Positions 21,651 to 31,456 are shown, counted from the stretch's first letter. The stretch: DNA of 64,000 nt from Psychrobacter sp. LV10R520-6 (GCF_900182925.1 NZ_LT900024.1:2480001-2544000); one strand, 5' to 3'. Translations and numbers: made by a program. The notes: generated by a model from the sequence alone, not told the origin.

Positions 21651-22847
21651 TTAATAATAACGGCCCTGACTTTTTTCTATCTCAGGGCTCTCTTTATAAA
21701 TTTTTAGCAATAGCGCTACCATTACTAAGCTTATTAGCATTGATGAGCCACCATAACTAAAGAATGGCATGGTGAGACCTTTGGTTGGTATCGCGCCCAT
21801 ATTCATCGCTGCATTAATGATAGTCTGCGCAATAAAGACAATGCCAATACCGAAAGCCGTATAACTCATACGCATCTGCCGACGTTTTAGCGCATTGTAG
21901 CTGATACGCATAGCGCTACCGATGATTAGTGCTTCAAGCAGTAACACCATAGTTACTCCCACAAAGCCCAGCTCTTCACCCGTAATCGCTAATAAAAAAT
22001 CTGTATGAGCCTCTGGCAGGTGCGATAGCTTTTGGACACTTTCGCCATAACCAACACCCGTAAACTCCCCGCGACCAAAAGCAATTAAGCTGCGAGCCAG
22101 CTGATAATCCGTATCCTGAACGTCATCAAAGGGATCTAAAAATGACAACACACGTATCAATCGATACTGTACCAGCGTCACTGCTAGCACCGCTAGACCA
22201 ACAACCAGCACGCCCAATGCTAAAAACTGCTTATAAGGCGCGCCAGCTATATAGAACATAGCAAATACTGTCCCTACAATTACCACCAACGAGCCAAAGT
22301 CGGGCTGTAACAACAAGAACATCGTTATCATACCAACGACTAAAAAGATCCGTAAAAAACCGTCCCAACCATTACGTACCTCAAAAGAGCGACGTACGAC
22401 AAAGTCAGCAACGAATACAATCATGACCAATTTGGCCAGCTCCGCCACCTGAAAATTAAGAAACCCTAACTCTAGCCAGCGTTTAGAGCCGTTAATGGGG
22501 GTACCAAGTAGGGTCAAAAACAGCAACCCGCCGGTAATTGCTAACAGTATAAACTGCGTTTCGGTTTTATATAAGGTTCGTAGGGGTAGCAAATAATAAG
22601 GAATGGCCGCCATACAGATGCCAAAAACCATATACATCAGCTGATGTTCAAAAAAGTACAGCTCTGTCATCCCGCGACTGAGCGCAAAAGGAATAGAAGC
22701 CGAAGCAACCATCAATAAACTAAGCACCAGCATACAGCCAACACTAGATAATAAGATGGCGCGTGCTGATGGCATGGAGAGAACACCATCTGAGCCAGTA
22801 GCTGGCTGCGACTTCTGAGAAGAACGAGAAAGAAAGGAGAGCGCCAT
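21651..22847 (-). CDS. ftsW: Lipid II polymerase / division protein FtsW
   Basis: A roughly 398-residue SEDS-family membrane protein with about ten helices. Conserved segments include GSKRWLELGFLNFQVAELAKL, LLQPDFGSLVV, the LPEAHTDFLLAITGEELGF loop and the C-terminal GLTMPFFSYGGSSML. It polymerises peptidoglycan glycan strands at the septum with FtsI. FtsW rather than RodA is preferred because murD lies directly upstream on the same strand, which is the dcw order. ATG at 22847 chosen; a TTG at 22871 would add eight residues. Confidence 0.9.
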   Translation of the reverse strand: MALSFLSRSSQKSQPATGSDGVLSMPSARAILLSSVGCMLVLSLLMVASASIPFALSRGMTELYFFEHQLMYMVFGICMAAIPYYLLPLRTLYKTETQFILLAITGGLLFLTLLGTPINGSKRWLELGFLNFQVAELAKLVMIVFVADFVVRRSFEVRNGWDGFLRIFLVVGMITMFLLLQPDFGSLVVIVGTVFAMFYIAGAPYKQFLALGVLVVGLAVLAVTLVQYRLIRVLSFLDPFDDVQDTDYQLARSLIAFGRGEFTGVGYGESVQKLSHLPEAHTDFLLAITGEELGFVGVTMVLLLEALIIGSAMRISYNALKRRQMRMSYTAFGIGIVFIAQTIINAAMNMGAIPTKGLTMPFFSYGGSSMLISLVMVALLLKIYKESPEIEKSQGRYY

Positions 22848-23289
22848 AATTTTATATACACTGACAAACAAAAAACACGGCGTCTATTAAACGCCACCGT
22901 TTAAAAAAATATAAAGTAGATCGTACAAGATAGATAATAACAGACAGTAAGTTCGAGACAAATAGTGCGCGATAAATAAATCTACATGCCATAACCCAAC
23001 CCAACATTAAACTAAGCGGCTTAATAAACTATTAACAATCAGCAACTTAATAAAAGGTTCATGAGCACCGCAAATAACATCTTGTTAAGCACATGCCATT
23101 GCTTAGCAGCCCTGTCAACACGTAAGCACATCAGCAAGCTGGTTATGTGGCCGACTGGTTGCTTGTCTATTTATTGACAGTAGCAGTAATTTATAAGCAA
23201 AACAATCATTTATCAAGCAAACCTAATTTATCGAGCAAAAACTGCCATTTATTAAATGCTGTCACCTACTCGTTAACTCATGCCAATAT
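22848..23289. other. murD-ftsW gap with degenerate TTTATNNAGCAAA repeats
   Basis: The gap of about 440 bp has no gene. Between roughly 23190 and 23260 three similar units occur: TTTATAAGCAAAAC, TTTATCAAGCAAAC and TTTATCGAGCAAAA, then ATTTATTAAATG. Their spacing is about 22-30 bp. In a typical dcw cluster murD and ftsW are nearly contiguous, so the length itself is unusual. Confidence 0.4.
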
Positions 23290-24711
23290 TTAGCCGACCG
23301 GAGCCGTATCTAATTGTGCTACTAACTGACTAAAATGTTCGCCGCGGGCCGCATAACCGTCAAACTGATCGAAGCTGGCACACGCTGGCGATAACAATAC
23401 CGCTTGTACTTGTGACAAGCTACTTGCTGTCACTTGGTGGATGGTCGCAAAAGCGCCTTCCAGTGTCTTACATTGATGTAATGTCACATCATCACTTAAT
23501 GAAGCGGCGCGTAGATGCTGCTCAATTTGCTGACTGTCCTCGCCAATACAAAGTACCTGACTGACATACTGATTAATAAAAGGAATTAGTTCACCAAATT
23601 TCTGGCCTTTGCCTTGTCCCCCTAAAATCAATAACAGCTTGCCATCTTTGGGAGCATATACCGCGCCTAGCCCTTCGATAGCTGCCATAGTTGAGCCGAT
23701 ATTAGTGCCCTTGGAATCATTAAAATAGTCAATACCAGCTGCCGTTGCCATATACTGGCAACGATGCTCAAGTCCGGTGAATTGCTGTAGCGTAGTAAGC
23801 ATGCTATCGAGCGGTAGACCAGCGAGCTCACCAAGCGCAAGAGCAGCTTGGGCATTGAGCAAATTATGCCGACCTTTGATTAGTAGTTTATCCGCTGATA
23901 ATAGCCGATCAGTCCCGCGAGCCAGATGTATCTGCCCGTTAGGATCTGTAATTAAACCATAGTGACCTTTATCAGGAGCATGAATACCCACACTCAGCCT
24001 TGGCAAATTGTCCGCCACTAATGGTCGGGTCAGTGCATCTTCACGGTTAATGACCATGGACTTTGCACCTTGAAAGATACGATGCTTGGCTTGGTGGTAA
24101 CCAAGCATATCGCCATGACGATCTAAATGATCAGGCGACATATTAAGCACAGTGGCGACCTGCGCCCCTAAATTAGTGACTGTCTCCAACTGGAAGCTGG
24201 ACAGCTCAAGTACTGCCAACTGCATGTTGGTATTAGCAAGGAGGTTGAGCGCTGGCACGCCAATATTACCACCAACACCGACATCTACCCCTGCATCAGC
24301 AGCCATTTGTCCAACCAAGGTGGTCACGGTACTTTTCGCATTAGAGCCAGTGATAGCAACTATTGGCACCTCACAGGCGTCACAAAACAGCTGAATATCG
24401 CTGACCACAAGGATGTTTGCTTCCCGTGCGGCCGCGACTGCTTCAATATCAAGAGAGATACCTGGGCTGATAATAATACGGGCTGCCTGTTGTAATAAAT
24501 CAGCATCAATGGCGCCGAACTGCCTGATATCAACCGCTTTAGGTAATTTATCGGCTAGTGCCGGAGCTGACTGTGTGTCCGTGACTGCTACACGGTAGCC
24601 TTGTGCGGCTAGATAGCGCGCTACTGATAGCCCTGATTGTCCTAAGCCGACCACCACTTGTAGGCCACTGCCTTTATGGAGTAAGGTTTCTGTTGCGGCG
24701 AGGTTGGTCAT
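23290..24711 (-). CDS. murD: UDP-N-acetylmuramoyl-L-alanine:D-glutamate ligase
   Basis: A 473-residue cytoplasmic Mur ligase that adds D-Glu to UDP-MurNAc-L-Ala. The N-terminal Rossmann domain has VVGLGQSGLSVARYLAAQGY. The ATP-binding loop is GSNAKSTVTTL at about residue 120. The central NMSPDHLDRHG and the NDSKGTN segment are diagnostic of MurD, and the C-terminal domain has LILGGQGKGQKF and LSPACASFDQFDGYAARG, the classic MurD tail. The lysine of the P-loop is present although the usual Gly before Lys is Ala. Confidence 0.94.
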   Translation of the reverse strand: MTNLAATETLLHKGSGLQVVVGLGQSGLSVARYLAAQGYRVAVTDTQSAPALADKLPKAVDIRQFGAIDADLLQQAARIIISPGISLDIEAVAAAREANILVVSDIQLFCDACEVPIVAITGSNAKSTVTTLVGQMAADAGVDVGVGGNIGVPALNLLANTNMQLAVLELSSFQLETVTNLGAQVATVLNMSPDHLDRHGDMLGYHQAKHRIFQGAKSMVINREDALTRPLVADNLPRLSVGIHAPDKGHYGLITDPNGQIHLARGTDRLLSADKLLIKGRHNLLNAQAALALGELAGLPLDSMLTTLQQFTGLEHRCQYMATAAGIDYFNDSKGTNIGSTMAAIEGLGAVYAPKDGKLLLILGGQGKGQKFGELIPFINQYVSQVLCIGEDSQQIEQHLRAASLSDDVTLHQCKTLEGAFATIHQVTASSLSQVQAVLLSPACASFDQFDGYAARGEHFSQLVAQLDTAPVG

Positions 24712-25065
24712 ATCTCTTCCTTATGTTGAACGAACAAAGCTACATCAAGCAAACGCGCGTTACGAGCAGAGTTAATTACTATGATGGAGAGCATCATAAC
24801 GGTATCGTGCATGTTTCGATACTGCTTGTTTATCACTTTGTGCTATTATGCGCATGTTTTTGTGTTACATCGCTAATGCTACAACTTGTGCTTTGACAAG
24901 TATTTTTATTGGGTCTTCTCACTTGAGATTTTAGTTTAGCATGTTGTGACCTTTATCACGCTATTGTCACGCCTCTTCAGCGACTATTTCCGTCATTACA
25001 GTATGGCAAGCATGGGCTTAATCGTGTTTTCGCTCCTATTATTTGACACTTATACCCTATCTTAG
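24712..25065. other. Gap between murD and the SulP relic, nothing recognised
   Basis: About 354 bp. Plus-strand open frames here show no protein-like composition. It may include the murD promoter and the site where the SulP coding region was lost. Confidence 0.4.
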
Positions 25066-25347
25066 ATTTTTTCATCAAATTTTACTATTGGCGATACTGC
25101 AAGCAGTGCCTTTACTACCCAGTTTTTGAGTAGCTTTGACACTAAAGAAGCGCTGGACGGCGTTCCTATTGACGTCAGCCAAGCCCACTTTTGGGATATC
25201 AGTGCGGTTGATACTCTAGACAAGTTAGTCATGCGCTTGCAACGTGAAGGGATTGATGTCAAAGTAGATGGACTAGATAATGCCAGTCGTACGTTGATTG
25301 ACCGCTTTTCTATCCATGATCGACGCGATATTGGCTTGTTGGATTAA
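25066..25347 (+). pseudogene. C-terminal STAS remnant of a SulP-family anion transporter
   Basis: Read in one frame from just after a TAG at 25063, the segment encodes about 93 residues. It contains GVPIDVSQAHFWDISAVDTL and LVMRLQREGIDVKVDGLDNA followed by SRTLIDRFSIHD, which is the STAS domain that ends SulP anion transporters. The membrane part, normally about 400 residues before it, is absent: the preceding DNA is the murD promoter region and contains stop codons. A TTG at 25126 opens a 73-codon frame, but a lone half-STAS is unlikely to function. A universal stress gene follows 122 bp on, as it does for SulP genes in related bacteria. Confidence 0.8.
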
Positions 25348-25469
25348 ATGGAACGGGCCGTTTACGTTATTGAATGAGCGTAGGCGTGCCTGCTGCCTTT
25401 CTCTTGCCCAAGCTTATCTTTTGCCCAAGTTTAACTATATTTTCATTATTGACATGATGTGGTTGCCTT

Positions 25470-26324
25470 ATGAGTAACTTAAAACCAGATAGTGTGATTG
25501 CTTGTCTAGACTGCCCTGACCATGTGCAGGCGGTATTGAATGCCAGTATGTGGGCATCGGTGCGTCTACAAGTCCCTATCGGCCTGCTGCATTCGGTACC
25601 GAGCGTACAGCAAAAAGCAGCAGTCAACTATTCAGGTTGCCTAAACATCGATGATGAAAGCGCCTTACTAGATCAATTTACCAGTAAAGAGCATTTGAGT
25701 AACTGTGAGCTAAAAGCCCAAGGTAAGCTTCTACTTCATCAAGCCGCCACTTACTGTGAGCAACATCGGCATAAGCGCAAAACATACACCTTACATCGAC
25801 ACGAAAATCTTAGCGAAAGTATTGATTATGTCGATGATAAGGCGCAACTCATCGTCATTGGTCATCATGTCACTTGTAAAGCCAGTTTAGGCCAACTGAT
25901 ACGCTTAAGTCACTGCCCCATCTTGGTGACTCATGCACCATTTTTGCCCCCAACTACGGCTTTATTTGCTTTTGATAACGGTCCTACCTCACATAAATTA
26001 CTCAATTGGCTCTGTAAAACGCCGCTCATTCGGACGTTAACTATCCATATCGTCATGATCGGTAAAGACAACTCTGAAAATTGCGATGCACTCCGCGAAG
26101 CTTATGCTCGCCTTAAGCAAGCCGGTATTAAGGCTAAAAAGGCGTTACTAGACTGTCGCGATGTCAGTGTGGCCTTAAACTACTATCAAAGTGAGCATGA
26201 TATCGGTCTGTTAATGACCGGTGCGTTTGGGCAATCACGTCTTCGTGAGCTGCTCCAAGGTAGCGACACTAAAAAGCTACTCGGTAGTACCAAGACCCCC
26301 TACCTACTCTTTCCTAAAGCTTAA
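25470..26324 (+). CDS. Universal stress protein, two UspA domains
   Basis: A 284-residue cytoplasmic protein made of two tandem Usp folds of about 140 residues. The first domain begins SVIACLDCPDHVQAVLNAS and ends with LIVIGHHV and the second starts ALFAFDNGPTSHKLLNWL and ends with LLMTGAFGQSRLRELLQGS, the ATP-binding-loop-like G-2x-G-9x-G(S/T) region. The role (stress survival, ATP or AMP binding) is known only at family level. It follows the SulP remnant in the same direction, so it probably lost its operon partner. Confidence 0.85.
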   Translation: MSNLKPDSVIACLDCPDHVQAVLNASMWASVRLQVPIGLLHSVPSVQQKAAVNYSGCLNIDDESALLDQFTSKEHLSNCELKAQGKLLLHQAATYCEQHRHKRKTYTLHRHENLSESIDYVDDKAQLIVIGHHVTCKASLGQLIRLSHCPILVTHAPFLPPTTALFAFDNGPTSHKLLNWLCKTPLIRTLTIHIVMIGKDNSENCDALREAYARLKQAGIKAKKALLDCRDVSVALNYYQSEHDIGLLMTGAFGQSRLRELLQGSDTKKLLGSTKTPYLLFPKA

Positions 26325-26612
26325 GCTCAAAGCAAGCTTACACTAAGTGCTAAGTAGCAATCGCTACCTACCTACACCTCCTACCCTCTATCTCCATAAT
26401 ATTTTATCCAATCATCACCGTATAGCCTCCCCAAGAACTCTAAAAGTTGGTTATAATAAAGTTCTCTTTGCTCTAACGCCAAAGGTTGATGCATCTAACT
26501 TATATTGATAATATCTCATATTTATTATGACAATATAAGTACTCTATTTCGTCGTTACGGTGGTTATTTACGAGCGCATAAGTCCAATCTTACTTGCCCC
26601 CTTGAGTAATTT

Positions 26613-26628
26613 TGGCACAGTTCTTGAA
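26613..26628 (+). promoter_or_regulatory. Sigma-54 promoter for glnK-amtB
   Basis: TGGCACAGTTCTTGAA matches the -24/-12 consensus TGGCACR-N4-TTGCW at all but one of the key positions (TTGAA for TTGCA), with the GG and GA doublets 12 bp apart. It lies about 85 bp before glnK. Control by NtrBC under nitrogen limitation is expected from the genes behind it; I did not find a clear NtrC site in the 388-bp gap. Confidence 0.75.
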
Positions 26629-26631
26629 TGA

Positions 26632-27051
<420 letters not shown>

Positions 27052-27147
27052 TGGTGCAGACAGCCTTGATCACTTGTTGATCATTTAAAGTACGCCTAAC
27101 GATCGGTCATACCGATATCTGCATTGTCAATTCAAGGGGGAATTAAA

Positions 27148-28410
27148 ATGCAAAGCCAAATTTTTGAGCTCCAGTACGCACTCGATACGTTTTATTTTTT
27201 GATATGTGGGGCGCTGGTCATGTGGATGGCAGCCGGCTTCACTATGCTAGAGGCCGGATTGGTTCGATCAAAAAATACGGTCGAAATCTTGACTAAAAAT
27301 ATCTCACTGTTTGCAACCGCTAGTATCATGTACATGGTATGCGGCTATGCCATTATGTATGGTGGCGATCTGTTTTTGAGCGGGATTGCAGGCGGTGAGA
27401 CACTAGTAGATGATGCCTTAGCAGCCTCGGCTGAAAATGGCTTCGGTGGTGATTCCGTTTACTCTGCAGCGTCCGACTTTTTCTTCCAAGTAGTCTTTGT
27501 GGCAACCTGTATGTCAATCGTCTCAGGTGCCGTAGCTGAACGTATGAAACTGTGGTCTTTTTTACTATTTACAGTGGTTATGACCGGCGTCATCTATCCA
27601 CTAGAGGGTAGTTGGACTTGGGGCGGCAACGATGTTTTTGGGTTATTTAACTTAGGTGACATGGGCTTCTCTGATTTTGCTGGCTCTGGTATCGTGCATA
27701 TGGCAGGTGCCGCTGCTGCATTAGCAGGCGTATTGCTGCTAGGAGCGCGTAAAGGTAAGTATGGTCCTAATGGTGAGATATGGGCGATTCCTGGTGCTAA
27801 TCTGCCACTGGCAGCGCTTGGTACGCTAATCTTATGGATGGGTTGGTTCGGCTTTAATGGGGGATCAGTTCTTAAACTGGGTGACATTGCCAGTGCCAAC
27901 GCCGTTGCCATAGTGTTTTTGAATACCAATGCAGCAGCAGCAGGCGGTGCCATTGGGGCCTTATTACTCGCGCGTCTCATCTTCGGAAAAGCTGACTTAA
28001 CGATGCTCTTAAATGGTGCATTAGCAGGTCTAGTTGCGATTACCGCAGAACCCTCAACCCCCTCTGCTCTACAAGCTACTATTTTCGGTATGATAGCGGG
28101 CGTGATTGTAGTGTTATCAATCCTCGCCTTAGATAAGATGAAAATTGATGATCCAGTTGGTGCGATTTCGGTTCATGGCGTGGTTGGTCTGTTTGGTCTA
28201 CTGATTGTCCCGATTACCAATCCGGCATCTACCTTTATCGGTCAGATTGCTGGTGCTGCCACAATTTTTGCTTGGGTATTTATTGCCAGTTTAATGGTGT
28301 GGTCAATTATTAAAGTAGTCATTGGTCTGCGCATTTCTGAAGAAGATGAATACGAAGGCGGAGATATAGCAGAATGTGGTATGGAAGCTTACCCTGAGTT
28401 TACAAGATAG
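27148..28410 (+). CDS. amtB: Ammonium transporter
   Basis: A 420-residue Amt/MEP/Rh channel with 11 predicted helices. The first helix is MWMAAGFTMLEAGLVRSKN, typical of bacterial Amt. The twin histidines of the pore occur in SGIVHMAGAAAA and SVHGVVGLFG. The ATG at 27148 is preceded by a strong AAGGGGG; a TTG at 27124 is less likely. No signal peptide is obvious before helix 1, unlike E. coli AmtB. It is the second gene of the sigma-54-driven operon and is followed by a terminator. Confidence 0.95.
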   Translation: MQSQIFELQYALDTFYFLICGALVMWMAAGFTMLEAGLVRSKNTVEILTKNISLFATASIMYMVCGYAIMYGGDLFLSGIAGGETLVDDALAASAENGFGGDSVYSAASDFFFQVVFVATCMSIVSGAVAERMKLWSFLLFTVVMTGVIYPLEGSWTWGGNDVFGLFNLGDMGFSDFAGSGIVHMAGAAAALAGVLLLGARKGKYGPNGEIWAIPGANLPLAALGTLILWMGWFGFNGGSVLKLGDIASANAVAIVFLNTNAAAAGGAIGALLLARLIFGKADLTMLLNGALAGLVAITAEPSTPSALQATIFGMIAGVIVVLSILALDKMKIDDPVGAISVHGVVGLFGLLIVPITNPASTFIGQIAGAATIFAWVFIASLMVWSIIKVVIGLRISEEDEYEGGDIAECGMEAYPEFTR

Positions 28411-28448
28411 CTTATTTGAGCCATTTAATGAATCTACAATGTAAAAAG

Positions 28449-28483
28449 TCCCGCAAAACCTTTCGGTAATGCGGGATTTTTTT
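28449..28483 (+). terminator. Intrinsic terminator after amtB
   Basis: TCCCGCA and TGCGGGA form a 7-bp stem with a 14-nt loop, followed by seven Ts. It lies 38 bp after the amtB stop. Confidence 0.88.
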
Positions 28484-28543
28484 GCCATTTTCTATCCAGA
28501 AAATTTCTCGATAAAAAATGTCTGTTATAACAATAACGTTAGC

Positions 28544-28927
28544 TTATCTTTTTTTCCAGGTCTGACTGCGCGAGAATGGACCGATATAACCTTTTAGGTC
28601 TAAAGTATTGCCGCTCAAGTTCGCAGTCATACGATAGGTCTTATCTTTTGCAGGATCAGTAATGGTGCCACCACTATATTTGCCACCACCGTCAGACTTT
28701 AGATTAGCAATAATAGTTCTACCAACATGTTTCTGACCTTTCGGTGAAACAGTGCTGATAAGCTTACCAGTTAATACACCATTGTACTCTGTGATTTTGA
28801 CCACGCCTTTTGGCTGGCCATCATCAAAAGTCTGCCAAGTAGTATTGGCTAATGGATCAGCAGCAAATGCTAGACTTGCTAAGCTGATACCGGCAACTGC
28901 TAACGTAGTTTTTGCGAATAATTTCAT
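28544..28927 (-). CDS. DUF2147-family secreted protein
   Basis: A 127-residue exported protein. A signal peptide (MKLFAKTTLAVAGISLASLAFA) leads to a beta-rich domain with TTWQTFDDGQPKGVVKI, GKLISTV and the ending GYIGPFSRSQTWKK, which matches the conserved end of DUF2147 lipocalin-like proteins (usually GxxGxFxRTQxWxR). Start set at the ATG 28927 with AAGGGA 9 nt upstream; an upstream ATG gives an unlikely leader. Function is unknown; the family occurs in the periplasm or outer membrane. Confidence 0.8.
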   Translation of the reverse strand: MKLFAKTTLAVAGISLASLAFAADPLANTTWQTFDDGQPKGVVKITEYNGVLTGKLISTVSPKGQKHVGRTIIANLKSDGGGKYSGGTITDPAKDKTYRMTANLSGNTLDLKGYIGPFSRSQTWKKR

Positions 28928-29125
28928 AAATCGATTCCCTTCGTACAATGATTATTAAAAACGCTATGTCCCTAAACTTATCCTTTGCTATAGGTTATGC
29001 AGTACTAAATTGATAACTTAAGCAACATAAGTAATGTCTTAACCCATTATAAGCAAATTTAGGGGTTTGACTAGTAATTTTTTTATAGTTTATTATTTCT
29101 ATAAAAACAGAACTATATCAAATAG

Positions 29126-29389
29126 TTATAAGAACGGATTGTCTATGTTTTTGTCTGATCGGTCACTATTATCTTTTGACTCAAGCACTTTTTTACTATA
29201 CTGACCATCGCTTTCAAAAGCTTGCAAAATTTTTCCTGTAAGTTCATGCAATTGCTGCGCTTGCTTATATCCTAAAGCATCAAAATGTAAATCAATATCA
29301 CCATAGATGATGATCTTGTCTTTTTGATTTTCAACCACTAACTCACCAATTTGCATACTTTGATGATTATTAGCAAAGGGTTCAATCAT
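29126..29389 (-). CDS. Hypothetical protein (87 aa)
   Basis: Starts MIEPFANNHQSMQIGELVV at 29389, where AGGAG lies 6 nt upstream; an upstream ATG at 29443 has no ribosome site. The sequence is polar, with IIIYGDIDLHFDALGYKQAQ in the middle and a Lys/Asp/Ser-rich tail, and no membrane segment or signal. It is not recognised. It lies alone between the DUF2147 gene and the nuclease gene, all on the minus strand. Confidence 0.6.
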   Translation of the reverse strand: MIEPFANNHQSMQIGELVVENQKDKIIIYGDIDLHFDALGYKQAQQLHELTGKILQAFESDGQYSKKVLESKDNSDRSDKNIDNPFL

Positions 29390-29498
29390 TGAGCTCTCCT
29401 GTTTATTAACAGTGTGGTGCTTTATTTTCTGATGCCCTATCAATTTTTAGTTGATAATGGATCAATATGAGGGTAGTTATGGGTTTAGCTAATAGCTA

Positions 29499-30404
29499 TT
29501 AAGCTTGTAACTGTACCCTTAACCAATCAATAATAGCCCATAAAAACAGCATCCAAGTCGGCTCTTCATTAGGCGTTGCTGGTTGTTCTATATCATCGCC
29601 TGCTTGTAACGGTAATGCCATTGCCTGCGCTTTGGTCTGACGGTCAAGTATCGGCAGCACATCAATCCCCGTCTGTTCCGCTAGCTCATCCACACTGATG
29701 ACGTCTATGCGCTCCGACTCGTCGTTGGGGGCATAATACACGCCAGCTTGATTAATGGCAGGAATATAGACTGCCTTAAAAAAATGGCTAGGAACCAATA
29801 CTTGACCGGCAAGCTGTGTGGTTTTTTTATTGGTAAACGCCACCCCAGTGACGGTATAGACCTCGCCATATTGCTGGGTTAAATAGCGAGTAGCGGACTC
29901 AATATTACGCCAAATATAACGGTTATTACGCGGTGACTGTGGCGCTATATTAGCCAGACTAAAGCTGTCGTATTGTTGGCTGCGATTGGCCATATCAGCA
30001 TTGGGTGCTAGATGCCCACGGTCATAACCAGAGCCTGAATAATCAGATAATTTAGCTCGATCTGAATCTGGCAGTCGACTTTCTTCATGAAAACTGTCTT
30101 CGCGGTCGATTTCTCTGGCCTGTTGCAAGCGCTGGCGCGTCAAATACTCTGCTGACCATAGTGGTGTACGCGAAACAGCAGAATACATGACTGCAAAGCC
30201 GTCAAAGCACAACGACTGGGTATCTTTACTAAGCTTAATATTAGTAAATTCAGGATACACGCCACCATAAAATGACTCGCTACACTGAGTCAAATCATCA
30301 GCTTGTGCGGGTACTATACCTAGCATAATCATGATAGCTATGACTAACGTTATCATACTACTTTTAAGACTATCACAACCCATCACTCTACGTTTAATAA
30401 TCAT
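29499..30404 (-). CDS. Exported DNA/RNA non-specific endonuclease
   Basis: A 301-residue beta-beta-alpha-metal nuclease of the NUC1/Serratia endonuclease family. The N-terminal hydrophobic stretch (MITLVIAIMIMLGIVPAQA) is a signal peptide. The catalytic motif is DRGHLAPNAD with His131, the metal-binding Asn occurs in SPRNNRYIWRNIE, and the rest of the fold follows. Two cysteines around residues 41 and 66 may form a disulfide. A C-terminal hydrophobic stretch (WMLFLWAIIDWL) could anchor it. It degrades extracellular or periplasmic nucleic acid. The start is uncertain: ATGs at 30404, 30383 and 30356 are all possible. Confidence 0.85.
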   Translation of the reverse strand: MIIKRRVMGCDSLKSSMITLVIAIMIMLGIVPAQADDLTQCSESFYGGVYPEFTNIKLSKDTQSLCFDGFAVMYSAVSRTPLWSAEYLTRQRLQQAREIDREDSFHEESRLPDSDRAKLSDYSGSGYDRGHLAPNADMANRSQQYDSFSLANIAPQSPRNNRYIWRNIESATRYLTQQYGEVYTVTGVAFTNKKTTQLAGQVLVPSHFFKAVYIPAINQAGVYYAPNDESERIDVISVDELAEQTGIDVLPILDRQTKAQAMALPLQAGDDIEQPATPNEEPTWMLFLWAIIDWLRVQLQA

Positions 30405-30626
30405 CTAATCATTTATGCCTGCTCATAACAATACGCTATCCTAGCAGGCGTCCGCAAATAAAGGAAGATAAGCCATCACGCTACTGAAAAATTTGAGCAA
30501 GACAAAGGGTTTTTACCAGTGACATTTTAAATCTTATCCGCTATACTAGGCCGTCTAAAATAATCAGGCAGCCGATTAGCATCTTCTGATGATATCGTAT
30601 ACAACTGTCTGCTGAACGTCAAAAAC

Positions 30627-30717
30627 GGTGAAGTGGGTGAGTGGCTGAAACCGCACGCCTGGAAAGTGTGTATACGTTCATAGCGTATCGAGGGTTCGAA
30701 TCCCTCCTTCATCGCCA
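30627..30717 (+). tRNA. tRNA-Ser(GGA)
   Basis: A 91-nt class II tRNA. The acceptor GGTGAAG pairs with CTTCATC (one wobble), the discriminator is G and CCA is encoded. The anticodon stem CACGC/GTGTG encloses the loop CTGGAAA with anticodon GGA. The variable arm TACG/CGTA is present, as expected for Ser. The T arm is GAGGG-TTCGAAT-CCCTC. Its 3' end is duplicated at 48,350, so it is the integration target of the island to its right. Confidence 0.97.
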
Positions 30718-30719
30718 AT
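30703..30719 (+). repeat. Left attachment-site repeat (tRNA-Ser 3' end)
   Basis: CCTCCTTCATCGCCAAT, the last 15 bases of the tRNA plus two, reappears at 48350-48366 with one change (C for T). Further right, a 27-bp element at 30811-30837 (TGTCCTGAATCATCCTAT then CTAAACCAA) matches 48479-48505 at 23 of 27 positions. These look like core and arm-type integrase sites. Confidence 0.65.
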
Positions 30720-30970
30720 TTTATCAGTTCTAGTTGAACTCTGGTTTTCTCATTCCGTTTTATCCTTTCCCCAAAACCCCTTATATATTACGCTTACCGC
30801 TTATTTTATTTGTCCTGAATCATCCTATCTAAACCAAACAGCCCTTTTCCCATCATAATCAAAGCCAGTTTACTCTATTAAAATAGAGACTCTTATAGTT
30901 TTTATCTTTTTGACCTTTATTTTTGATAGTTAATAAATATTCTTAAAAAACCTATCTATGCGATCCTACC

Positions 30971-31018
30971 TTCCATTGAGAACCTAAGAAAAAATAAAGA
31001 GTCTGCTTCTCAATGGAA
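30971..31018. repeat. 12-bp perfect inverted repeat after the thioesterase gene
   Basis: TTCCATTGAGAA and TTCTCAATGGAA are exact reverse complements separated by 24 nt. The pair sits 25 bp beyond the thioesterase stop codon. No T-run follows on the minus strand, so a stabilising mRNA 3' hairpin is more likely than a terminator. I see no gene in the gap 30718-31042. Confidence 0.6.
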
Positions 31019-31042
31019 CAACAAAGCTTTTCATCAAGTCGC

Positions 31043-31456
31043 TTAGTCACGCTTGGGCGGTACGGAATAGGTGCCAACAACATGTGCGACCAAGTCGCTA
31101 GAGCCTTCTGAGTACAAAGAAACCTCACCTACGATTAGCTTGCGCCCTACTTTCATCAAGGTGCAGTCAGCAATAATACGTGCTTCTGCTGATGGTTTAC
31201 GCAAGAAGTTGATGGTAAGGCTCGTCGTCACTGTCAACGGTACAATGCCAATTGTACCAAGTATTGCTACATAGATTGCTACATCAGCAATGCTCATCAA
31301 TACAGGGCCAGAGACCGTTCCACCAGGACGCAGCTCGTCTATACCAATATCATGCGACAAGGTCGAACTCTTATCACTTACTGCCTCAACCCTACATTTG
31401 GTTTGTGGAAACTCTAATGCCATAAAGGCAACAATCTCTTCTTTACTTGCAGACAT
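31043..31456 (-). CDS. PaaI-type hotdog thioesterase
   Basis: A 137-residue hotdog-fold protein. GTVSGPVLMSIADVAIYVAI is the long central helix with the catalytic Asp in a PaaI-like position, followed by TSLTINFLRKP, typical of acyl-CoA thioesterases. The substrate cannot be read from sequence. It lies 35 bp downstream of the MFS transporter gene and probably belongs to the same operon. Confidence 0.78.
   Translation of the reverse strand: MSASKEEIVAFMALEFPQTKCRVEAVSDKSSTLSHDIGIDELRPGGTVSGPVLMSIADVAIYVAILGTIGIVPLTVTTSLTINFLRKPSAEARIIADCTLMKVGRKLIVGEVSLYSEGSSDLVAHVVGTYSVPPKRD

Noticed and set aside
24603..24896. 97-codon plus-strand frame overlapping murD and its promoter
   Set aside because: Begins inside murD on the opposite strand and has the random composition of a shadow frame.
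25126..25347. 73-codon frame taken as a complete STAS protein
   Set aside because: It begins in the middle of a STAS domain and homology runs upstream past its TTG, so it is better read as part of a transporter remnant.
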